30,000 nucleotides of DNA from Chromera velia (taxonomy: Eukaryota; Sar; Chromeraceae). Shown here in pieces: positions 22,601-30,000 of the stretch (the first letter of the stretch is position 1; each line of letters opens with the position of its first letter). The notes beneath the pieces are model-generated. The model ran no database searches and had not been told where the DNA came from. It worked only from the letters and a program-made list of their open reading frames with translations. The stretch covers positions 48,708 to 78,707 of the forward strand of contig JAHBMJ010004335.1 of the NCBI GenBank assembly GCA_018398765.1, in the 5' to 3' direction. The position numbers and the translations under genes were made by a program.

Positions 22601-23811
22601 CAACGCGTGAGGTAAGGACACGTGCAGCGTTTCGAAATCGCTTCGAGAGCTTCAGAACGAAAGGCAAAGAGAGAGTGGGAGGAGAAGGAGAAACACCCTC
22701 TCCCTCCGTCCCTCCCTCGTGATAAATGCTGAGGGTGACCGTTTTCTTCCCATCTGGAGCTGCCGGACGAGAGGGGGAGGGGGAGGACGAGGAGCTGCAG
22801 GGGGGTGCCTCTAGATCCAGAGAAGGGAGAAGGGACTCTCTGGGAGGGAGGGGAAGGGGACCCTGAGACAGCTCTCTCTCTCTGATGAAACTTCCCCCCC
22901 CAAGGCCGTTCTCTTCCAACCACTCCTTCCACCCCTCCACATCCATTTGCTGTCGCATCTGGTCGTCATGATGCCGGGGTCTCCTCTCGGTGGTCTCTGG
23001 ACAGAGTCCGTGCTGATAAAACCTGAACACAAAATGAACGAAGACAGAAAAGTAACCTGACACTCCCACGAAAGCAAAACAGGAAAAGCAACCAGCACAG
23101 CAGGGCCAAATCAGTCGATTGGTCAACGAAAGCGAGACGGCAGAAGAAGACTGCAAAAAAAAGCATCCTTTGTTCTAGAGAAACTCAGAGCTCGACAGAC
23201 CTCCAGGTTGATGGCGGCACCTCATCAGTCTGTGCCGGGAGAGGGTCCCCGAACACGACCACAGACAGAGCCAAGAAATCAGCATCGAACAGAAGACCGT
23301 CGGTGATTAGTTTCTTTCCCGGAGGCGGCACAAAGGAAAGGATAGTCTCTTCAGGCCTCTCCGTCCCCCTGGGAGGATCTACAGGCTTGAGGAGACGGAG
23401 CCGTGAGTCCCTCTGTCCCAGATCCCGGCAGAAGACCTTGAGCCTCAATAGTCCAGGAGGGGGGCTGGTGATGCCCTCAAAATCATTCAGGACTCTCAGT
23501 CTGCACCTCTCTGGGAGGATGATCACGCGAGAGAGAGTGACTGGTTGTTGGAAGAGCACAGGCTCCTGTCTCCTCCCAGGCACGGCTGCAACTCGGTTTT
23601 GGACATGCGCGAAGAAGCAGATGGTCTTGGACTCCCCCTCTGGTAGAAGGGAAGAGGGTGCTGCTGTGGGAGAGAAGGCGGGGGGAGAGCTCCCGGGAGG
23701 CCGGGCGTATGGGTTGGGATGCTGGTGTGGAGGCAGGAACGCTCCTCCAGGTGGAGGGGGGGGGGGACCGACCCCAAGAAATTTTTCATGCGGCCCTATT
23801 GGGCGTGACAT
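9356..23811 (-). CDS. Virilizer/VIRMA-like m6A methyltransferase-complex scaffold (16 exons, about 3,379 residues)
   Basis: VIRMA is the nuclear scaffold of the m6A writer complex with METTL3/14, WTAP and HAKAI (established knowledge). Inferred exons: 23201-23811, 21811-23022, 21354-21583, 21050-21217, 20538-20976, 19658-20306, 19150-19382, 17673-18863, 16887-17406, 15000-16541, 13963-14779, 12485-13332, 11958-12158, 11370-11540, 10830-11084 and 9356-10408. They total 10,140 nt, all phases agree and no internal stop appears. After a Pro-rich leader, residues about 62-200 resemble the VIR N-terminal domain (TICFFAHVQ, then QQPVTLSRVIILPERCRLRV, then LLRLKVFCRDL). Leu/Ala-rich helical repeats follow. 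A bipartite NLS-like KKRR..RKKPR lies near 936-953, an acidic D/E tract near 2620-2690, an RGG box near 2986-2999, RDRD/RSRS at about 3032-3044, then a Pro-rich tail. Human VIRMA is about 1,812 residues and also ends RG-rich. Homology rests on the N-terminal pattern and architecture. Junctions 4/5, 11/12 and 12/13 and the final stop are the least certain. Confidence 0.72.
10793..10829. repeat. (CAGA)n microsatellite at the 5' end of VIRMA-like intron 15
   Basis: Nine or so ACAG units begin at the donor of intron 15. On the gene's sense strand they read as GTCT/GTTTGTCTGTCTG, so the repeat itself supplies the inferred GTTTGT splice donor. Confidence 0.8.
11541..11730. repeat. (GAAA)n/(GCAA)n microsatellite in VIRMA-like intron 13
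   Basis: About 190 bp of interleaved AAGA and AAGC tetranucleotides. On the sense strand of the gene it is a CTTT/CTTG tract that ends in CTTTCAG at exon 14, so it forms an exceptionally long polypyrimidine tract for that 3' splice site. Lys/Glu-rich and Phe/Leu-rich reading frames through it are artefacts. Confidence 0.9.
13627..13745. repeat. (CA)n, (GA)n and CACAGA microsatellite in VIRMA-like intron 11
   Basis: About 15 CA units, a short GA run and then degenerate CAGACA/CACATA repeats. On the sense strand of the gene this is a TG/TC-rich intronic tract. Confidence 0.9.
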
Positions 23812-24600
23812 CAGACAGTCGTCTAGAAGGGTCTGTCAATATCTCCGACTCGACGGTTCCGAATTCTCAATCAAAAAGACAAAAGAACAGAATGGCAACG
23901 AGACGTCTCTCTTTACGAGACGGGTTATCGGAAATTGAAGCCTCGACTTTCGATACCCGACCATTGCACAATTTCAGACTCAACAAAAATTGGTCACACT
24001 TCAGCAGTCTAAAAGACGACAACACGACAATGCAGACGACAGTGTATCAGAACCTTTCTTGACGCAGTAATGCAGGCAGGAGGACAGCTAGACGTCTTGA
24101 GCTCAGGGAGTTCGAAACGACAGCTGTTACTATATATTTTTGAGCTAGGAGACGGCATATGCTTGCGCGCGATTCGCTTTTTGCGGGACGGGCGCGAATG
24201 CGCGCGACTTATTAATAATACACAATTCCTTGGCCCGGGCCGGAGGGCGGAGTTTAGCTTGGAGTTGTTTCGCACGGAGCTCTCCGCCCAGGGGGCACTT
24301 ACTCCGCGCGACCACTTTTTAATTGCAGAAACGCGGGGAAAGTGGCTAAAAACTCTCATCACACTTTTTTTTAGCCACATATATATATTGTTCATGCGTG
24401 TATGGCCCCGCGGAGGGCGGAGCAGTAATTCACTCATGCCGTCCGGGGCCTTTAGAGATGCAAGCGGAGTGAGCGGCTTTGTAGCTGTATCATATAAGTT
24501 AGTGAGTTGGCCGTCTGTTGGCACAATTTGTTACGACCCCACAAAATTTGGAGATTTACGCATATTACCCTTAGAGTGGTGGTTAGAAAGCCGTTTTTGA
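23812..24600. other. 5' flank of the VIRMA-like gene with GC-rich patches, no supported gene
   Basis: The promoter of the minus-strand gene is expected here (inference). From about 24160 the DNA turns GC-rich with inverted motifs: GCGCGCGATTCGC against GCGAATGCGCGCG (about 24164-24208), and GGGCGGAG against CTCCGCCC (about 24246-24292). GGAGGGCGGAG recurs near 24412. Overlapping frames on both strands (176 residues plus, 171 residues minus) show no recognisable domain. A TATATATTTTT run lies at 24131-24141. Confidence 0.4.
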
Positions 24601-24611
24601 AATGAGAAGAT

Positions 24612-24770
24612 GCTTTCGGCCCACCGGAGAAGTTTCCGGTAGGCGCCGTAGGCACCGCCAGGAAACTACCGGTAGGCGCTTCAGACACTGCCGATGGACA
24701 CCGAAGCACTGCCCGCATGGACCTTGCCGGTGGGCGCCGAAGGCCGGCACCGCTTGCATGGACGTTATCA
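24612..24770. repeat. Degenerate GC-rich repeats built on CCGGTAGGCGCC
   Basis: Phrases such as TTTCCGGTAGGCGCC, CTACCGGTAGGCGCT and TTGCCGGTGGGCGCC recur at intervals of about 35-75 bp, separated by GGCACCG/GACACCG-type spacers. The 60- to 70-codon frames across it on both strands reflect this repetition. Comparable GCCGGT phrases return near 26810-26870. Confidence 0.6.
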
Positions 24771-25129
24771 AAGGTATGACGTGACATGTGTATGGACGCA
24801 TACGTACATGTACATTGTTCGTGGATCATCGGTGTTTGTGCATGAGTCCCGATGAGCCCGGTCTCTCATGTCTTTCAATGTCTTCTCATGTTTTTTCCAT
24901 CAACTTAGCAGTCTGCACCAGAGGCTCCAGAGCCAAGACCGGAGCCAAAATGAAGATAGTGTTCTGGTCAGCCTTCCTTTGCAACTTGTAGAGGAAGAGA
25001 CTAAACCGTCTCCTTCCACCAGAATCCGTTTCTTAGTCCGTCTCCATCCATCTCCTGCGGTCTCCTGTCATATCCTGCCGTCTACGCGAAGCAGAGGCAG
25101 TTATGTAGCCAGTCAAATCCAGTGAGCCC

Positions 25130-26358
25130 TTCCGTCAATCACTCACTGACAGCCAAGCTGAGCCAGTCAATCAGTCAGCCAGTCAGCTTGTCAACCAGCA
25201 AGCCAGTCAGTCAGTCTGCCAGTCGGCCAACCACTGGCAGTCAACCAGTAAGTCAGCGTAAGTCAGCCAGTCAGTCAGCCAGTCAGTCAGCCAGACTGAG
25301 TCAGTCAGCCAGTCAGTCAGTGGGTCAGTGAGTCAATGAGTCACTCAGTTAGTCAGTAAGCCAGTCAGTCAGCCAGTCAGCCAGTCAGTCGGAGAGTCAG
25401 TCAGTCAGTTAGTCAGTCATGAGTCAGTCAGTCAGTCAGTGAGTTAGTCAGTAAGCTAGTGAGTCAGCTACATTCAGCTAGTCAGTCGGTGAGTCAGTCA
25501 GTCAGTCAGTGAGTCATAAGTCAATCAGTTAGCGAGTCAGTCAGCCAGACAGTGAGTCAGTCAGTCAGTCAGTCTGTCAGTAAGTCAGCCTGTCAGTCAG
25601 CCTGCCAGTCAACCAGTAAGTCAGTGCAAGTCAGCTAGCCACTCAACCCGCGTAAGTCATTCCGCAAGTCAGGCAGTTAGTCAGCCGCGGTCAGTCAGTG
25701 AGTGAGTCAGTCAGTCAGTCAGTTAGTCAGTTAGTCAGTCAGTCAGTCAGTCAGTCAGTCATGAGTCAGTCAATCAGTCAGTGAGTTAGTCAGTCAATGA
25801 GTCAGTTAGTCAGTGAATCAGTAAGTCAGTTAGTCAGTCAGTCAGCCATTGACAGTCAGTCAGTCAGTCAGTCAGTGGGTCAGTCAGTCAGTCAGTGAGT
25901 CATGAGTTATGAGTCCCTCAGTCAGTGAGTCAGTGAGCCAGACAGTGAGTCAGTCAGTCAGTCAGTCTGTCAGTAACTTAAAGTCACCCAGTCAGTCAGC
26001 CTGTTAGTCAACCAGTAAGTCAGCGCAAGTCAGCCTGCCAGTCAGCCTGCGCAAGTCATTCCGCAAGTCAGACAGTCTTAGCCGGTCAGTCAGTGAGTCA
26101 GTCAGTAAATCATGAGTCATGTTAGTCAGTGAGTCAGTCAGCCAGTCAGTAAGTCAGATGTGACTCAGTCAGTCAGTGAGTCATGAGTTATGAGTCACTC
26201 AGTTAGTGAGTCAGTGAGCCAGACAGTGAGTCAGTCAGTCAGTCTGTCAATAAGTCAGCTAGTCAGTCAGCCTGCCAGTCAACCAGTAAGTCAGCGCCAG
26301 TCATTCCGTAAGTCAGCCAGTCAGTCAGCCAGTCAGCCAATCAGTAAGCCGGTCAGCT
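25130..26358. repeat. TCAG-type tetranucleotide satellite, about 1.2 kb, with higher-order repeats
   Basis: Almost the whole stretch is AGTC units with frequent single changes (CAGC, GAGT, TTAG). A longer phrase containing GAGCCAGACAGTGAGTCAG or a close variant recurs near 25540, 25936 and 26216. Each copy is followed by a GTCTGTCA(G/A)TAA segment, an AACCAGTAAGTCAG segment and a CATTCCG(C/T)AAGTCAG segment. Spacings of about 392 and 280 bp show segmental duplication of the array. Ser/Gln/Val-rich frames are by-products. Confidence 0.92.
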
Positions 26359-26359
26359 G

Positions 26360-26727
26360 TGAGGGCCTTCCTGAAGAAGAGGACGTACAGTCGCAGCTAG
26401 CTTTGAAGACGGGTGCAAAAAGCGAAGTGTACAGCTTAAACGGTGTACTCGGAAGAAAGAGGCGCTCTATGACCGGTTTGGGTCAGGTTGGGACGATTTT
26501 AATTCTGATGTGCCACTTTGCCAGCAGCTAGCGTAAGGGAAACGCGGCCAGATGCAGCAAGATGTTTCAATAGAGGATAAATGACTTCAAATTTCTTTTT
26601 TTAGAAAAATTCTATAAGAAAAATTCTATTAAAATGATTTTAATATATCATTTTATAGTGCAATATTTAGTTACTACTACTCTACTAGAACCATGTCATT
26701 ATTTTTACAAACTTCTTTTTTACTATA

Positions 26728-26762
<35 letters not shown>

Positions 26763-27780
26763 ATATAAATACTTATAAATACTATTTTTCGGGGAAAATC
26801 CGGTATGAAGCAGTTTTTAAGTGGGAAACTGCCGGTGGTTTGTTTTTTTCATGGGAAAAGGCCGGTAAGTGGTATGAAAGAGCCTACAAAATCTGACTAG
26901 CGCCCGGGGGGTAACGCATATTACGAGTGGCCCAGAAAAGCGAACTGAAGGTCACAGAACTTCTGAAAGTGCCATGCAAACGTGCTTTCCGGAGCCAATA
27001 CAGCGATAAACGTATTGAAATGAAGGTCACTTTCAGAACCTCACTTCTGATTTCAACTGTCCAAGAGTTCTCACAAATAAAAATGACACCTCAGAGTCTT
27101 TATTCCAAATACTGCACCCTGCGTGCTCTACTATTTCTATCTGTGTGCCTCACTGTTTCTTCTACTTATACCCGCGAGGATGAACGCGAAGGTCAGACAA
27201 CACATGTATACATTGAGATCTGAAAACAGCATTTCTTCTGCATCCCCTTTCCAGAAGATCCTTTCGGTTCATCTGTCTATTTGAGTGTGTCTCTCTGCAT
27301 GTGTTCGAATCTGTAGTGGATGTGTTGGTGTATCAGGTACAGATTGGTACCGTCGTAACTTAAAAGTCCAAAGTCCAGGTGTGTCTGAACGTCTCTTCCT
27401 TTTTAGCATACATGCAGATTGACGACGCCACCATCTGAAAATTTAGCCTTTCTTCTATCCTATGCTCTATGCCTATTTCTCTTTTTTTCATTCTGACTAG
27501 CTCTATTTCTATCCGACCCTCTCTATTATTTTTATCTGATAGCCAGAAAATGCGCGTGGCACTGCCTATTCGTATAATGCATGTGTCAATTCAATACTCC
27601 TGATATATACCAAGCGTAACTCAATTTGGCATGATTACGGCTATGATTGCCGGTGATTACAAATATGAAAAATATTTTTATCATGCAAACAGTCTTTTAA
27701 GACTTGCGTAGACTTGCGATATATTTCTAATAATATGTGTAAAGTCTGTGCAAATTTTTAAGTTCGTACGTGCCACCGAT
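26360..27780. other. AT-rich gene-free region with short repeats
   Basis: It contains a (TA)n run at about 26727-26762 and GCCGGT/CCGGTA phrases at about 26800-26870. A TTCTGAAAGTG motif occurs in inverted orientation near 26960 and 27032, beside two direct copies of GAAGGTCAC. A 98-codon plus-strand frame at 26927-27223 has no recognisable domain and lies over that repeat. No RNA gene is recognised. Confidence 0.45.
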
Positions 27781-27789
27781 TACGTTTAT

Positions 27790-27859
27790 AAAAAATATGA
27801 AAATTTAAAGTCAGGATTCGTTTTCCGGGGCCGCCCGACTTTGAATTTTCATATTTTTT
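27790..27859. repeat. Hairpin: 23-bp inverted repeat around a GC-rich loop
   Basis: The left arm is at 27790-27812 and the right arm at 27837-27859. They are nearly perfect complements of the AAAAAATATGAAAATT..AAAGTC type. The loop is GC-rich (contains CCGGGGCCGCCC) in AT-rich surroundings. Confidence 0.75.
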
Positions 27860-27924
27860 GCAAACATTTGAGTATTTTTTAGATTCGAACTTGACTTTTT
27901 AATCCGAACTTTTTAAGTGTTTTC

Positions 27925-28178
27925 GAAACAACATTTCATGTTTTAAATTTATGTTTAGATATCTTTGAAATTTTATTAAACAGATTTTTAATTTTTCAGG
28001 TTTGTTTGAAACAAAATTTTATCCTTTAAATTTATGTTTATAGATACATATGTTTAAAATTTTATCAAACAGATTTTTAACTTTTTAAGTCTGTTTGAAA
28101 CAAAATTTTATATATTTCAAATTTATGTTTATATATATGTTTAATATTTTATCAAACACATATTGAACACATTTTTAT
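27925..28178. repeat. AT-rich tandem repeat, about 83-89-bp unit, nearly three copies
   Basis: Units start at about 27925, 28008 and 28097, each opening with GAAACAAxATTT. Each then has TTAAATTTATGTTTA or a close variant, then TTTTATxAAACA, and the first two end with GATTTTTAA and a GTNTGTTT phrase. The third copy is truncated. Confidence 0.85.
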
Positions 28179-28246
28179 GTTTTAGTACGTAACTGAAATA
28201 AAGTGAAACACAAATCTTATCCTACGATATCCTATCCTATAATATA

Positions 28247-28475
28247 CTAGGCCTATCACAGAGAAAAAAAAAATAATTAAAGCCAATTCTCGCGTAATTT
28301 TTTTTTTTTGGCAGTGGACATAGCAAACAACTGTTGTTTAGGTGTTGCATAAGTGTTGTTTGAGTGTTGCACAACTATTATCAACTGTTGCTTTAGTGTT
28401 ACACAAAAAATAAAAAAATAAAAAAATAATTTAGGCAACTTTTCAGTTTTTTTTTTTTTACTGTGATACGCCTAG
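28247..28475. mobile_element. hAT-like MITE, copy C (229 bp, near-perfect 8-bp target duplication)
   Basis: The left end CTAGGCCTATCACAGAG plus an A tract and the right end, read inward, CTAGGCGTATCACAGT plus an A tract. Flanks are ATAATATA (28239-28246) and ATAATGTA (28476-28483), matching at 7 of 8 bases. The interior carries the TGTTGCACAACT / AACTGTTG repeats also present in copy B. No ORF. Confidence 0.82.
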
Positions 28476-28483
28476 ATAATGTA

Positions 28484-29160
28484 CAGCAACATGAGTAATA
28501 AAATAATGTTATATAATTTTAATAGCAATTTTATAATAAGATTTTAAATGTAGCACAGTAAGCCTATGTATAGTAATAAAATTTTAATTTTTATATCAAT
28601 TTATTTTTAAATTTATCTTAAACGATAAATGTATTTACATGTGTGTCAATTAAAACCGATCAAAACATTTCTGTTACATTTGCAACTCTAGTTAGAGCTC
28701 TTTAATTCTAATAGCTATTGGTAGTATACATACACACTGTGGTACGCCTGTAACGTGTACGTGGTCTAGGCAGTAAAAGGTTTGTCAGTCAGAAAGACCG
28801 TCGCTGTTTGTGTTTCCAGTATCTGGCTTGCTATCAGTCTGATCTCATGCTCTCATGCAACAGACAACAGAAACGCGACTGGTGATTTATGTGGCTAAAA
28901 TGCATGCAACGACGCACGTGCTCCCTTTCAACCTCGGTCCCGCGATGCACGCACATGCACTGACTCTTTCATCATCGCGGTGGTAACACTGATTGTGGCG
29001 GCTGGTCGAGGTGCTCGCATCCGCTTGCTCCTCAACCCACACTCATGTTATACAGTTATTGGCAACCCGTGCTATGCGGCGCTTCCCGTAAAATTGAAGA
29101 CGTTGATTGGCCTGCAATGATACAAAAAGAAACGCACTTCGATCAAAATATGTTGTATGT
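28484..29160. other. Gene-free stretch, AT-rich then mixed
   Basis: AT-rich to about 28690. At 28735-28747 the phrase CACTGTGGTACGCC resembles the inner part of the hAT-like MITE ends and may be a decayed copy, but no partner end was found. The rest (to 29160) is of mixed composition without a supported frame. Confidence 0.4.
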
Positions 29161-29537
29161 GGATATGTTTTTTTTTCCGGTTTTTGTTTGTTCTATTCTC
29201 CTTTCCTTCTCCATTTTCCTTCTCCATTTCCTCCCATCTCCGAAACCTCCTCCCTTCTCTTCTTTCTTACTCCTCGCCTTTCTCCCTCACTCAATTTTGT
29301 GGTTCTTCCTCCTCTGAGACCCTGAGAAGCTCCCTGCACATTCCTCTCTTGGAAGCCCTCCGTCCCTACTTTCTTTCTTTCTCTCTTTCCTTACATTCTC
29401 TTCCCTTTCATTTTTAAGAGCTGCCTTCCTTTTTCCTTTCGTTTTGTCCTTTTTTTCCTTTCTTTTCCTTTCCTTTCCTTCGATTCCCTTGCTACCTTTC
29501 TGCCTTCCTCCTACCCTCCCTTTCTATTTTTTTTTTT

Positions 29538-29568
<31 letters not shown>

Positions 29569-29595
29569 AAGATTTTTGTTCTTTGTTTCTTTCTT

Positions 29596-29626
<31 letters not shown>

Positions 29627-29641
29627 TTCTTTCTTTCTTTC
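29161..29641. repeat. Pyrimidine-rich tract with (TTTC)n and (TCTG)n microsatellites
   Basis: Nearly 500 bp of C/T-rich plus strand, including (CTTT)n at about 29538-29568, (CTGT)n at about 29597-29624 and (CTTT)n at about 29624-29641. The Phe/Ser/Leu-rich frames in three registers are low-complexity artefacts. Confidence 0.85.
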
Positions 29642-29700
29642 GTGCATGTCATACGTGCATGCATGCCGAAACCACGGGGCTCGGTACGTCAATAATACAT

Positions 29701-29842
29701 GATACGGCGTGCGTCAATGTGATGTTACTTACCGTAAGCTGACGTGCATCAATGTGATGTTACTTACCGTATAGACCGGCGTGCGTCAATGATGTTACTT
29801 GCCGTATCAACCTGCGCGTGCGTCAGTGATCAATGTTATATC
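29701..29842. repeat. 35-36-bp tandem repeat, about four copies
   Basis: Units at 29701-29736, 29737-29771 and 29772-29806 share CGTGCRTCAATGTGATGTTACTTRCCGTA (third copy with a 2-bp loss). A degenerate fourth copy starts at about 29807, and a partial copy with TACGTCAAT lies just before 29701. Confidence 0.88.
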
Positions 29843-30000
29843 GATACGTACTATTATTAAATAATTCTGTATGTATATATATATATATATGTATATACGT
29901 ATAATGTAATATGGCTAATTAGCATGTATACATTCGCTTATCGACCTCCAAAATGCTTTGCCATCTAAATTAAATTCTTTCTTAGCTTCTCTGCTCCCTC
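29843..30000. other. AT-rich right edge with a (TA)n run
   Basis: A (TA)n tract at about 29873-29897 lies in AT-rich DNA. Nothing else can be supported before the window ends. Confidence 0.6.

Noticed and set aside
25130-26358. Possible CRISPR-like array
   Set aside because: There are no unique spacers between conserved repeats. It is a simple 4-bp satellite with segmental duplications in a eukaryotic genome.
25122-26531. Ser/Gln/Val-rich plus-strand ORFs
   Set aside because: The AGTC tetranucleotide repeat is open in several frames. There are no unique domains and frames break at each irregular unit.
26927-27223. 98-codon plus-strand ORF
   Set aside because: It spans an inverted/direct repeat pair (TTCTGAAAGTG, GAAGGTCAC), shows no domain and does not open with a supported start.
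29045-29695. Phe/Leu/Ser-rich ORFs in three frames
   Set aside because: They arise from a C/T-rich low-complexity tract.
1-30000. tRNA, rRNA or snRNA genes
   Set aside because: I saw no cloverleaf-like A/B box pair, rRNA core motif or snRNA signature by eye. A covariance-model scan would be decisive and could not be run.

Overview
The window is nuclear DNA of a eukaryote, most likely a protist. It has three intron-rich genes whose exons join in phase through GT-AG introns, very abundant microsatellites, and AT-rich blocks of short non-autonomous transposons. The mosaic of GC-rich genes and AT-rich repeats, and the very large repeat-rich introns, would suit a free-living alveolate or another alga. 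That placement is inference: nothing here is diagnostic of a clade.

Left part (1-5286): two genes stand head to head. On the minus strand, 12-762 holds the first four exons (116 residues) of a tRNA-dihydrouridine synthase of the DUS1 type, which runs off the left edge. On the plus strand, 1309-5286 holds a complete nine-exon gene for a 200-residue gamma-class carbonic anhydrase, probably mitochondrial, with all metal ligands kept. The 546 bp between the two start codons must hold both promoters.

Middle-left (5287-9355): no convincing gene. It is an AT-rich repeat block with two hAT-like MITEs with perfect 8-bp target duplications, one Mutator-like MITE with a 9-bp duplication, one TA-flanked inverted-repeat element and a long (TA)n palindrome. 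A third hAT-like copy lies at 28247-28475.

Middle (9356-23811): one giant minus-strand gene, rebuilt here as 16 exons and 3,379 residues. Its N-terminus looks like the Virilizer/VIRMA N-terminal domain, its middle is a long leucine-rich helical solenoid, and its C-terminus is RGG-, RD/RS- and proline-rich. It is probably the VIRMA scaffold of the m6A mRNA methyltransferase complex, almost twice the human length.

Right part (23812-30000): no gene that I can support. It holds a GC-rich patch just upstream of the VIRMA homologue, a 1.2-kb TCAG-type satellite with higher-order structure, AT-rich DNA with an 83-89-bp tandem repeat and a hairpin, a hAT-like MITE, a pyrimidine-rich microsatellite tract and a 35-36-bp tandem repeat.

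Two of the genes act on RNA modification (tRNA dihydrouridine and mRNA m6A) and the third is probably a mitochondrial enzyme. Nothing suggests that they form one pathway. A feature shared by all three is unusual 5' splice sites: about 12 of 27 inferred donors have C at intron position +3, and six read GTCAGT.
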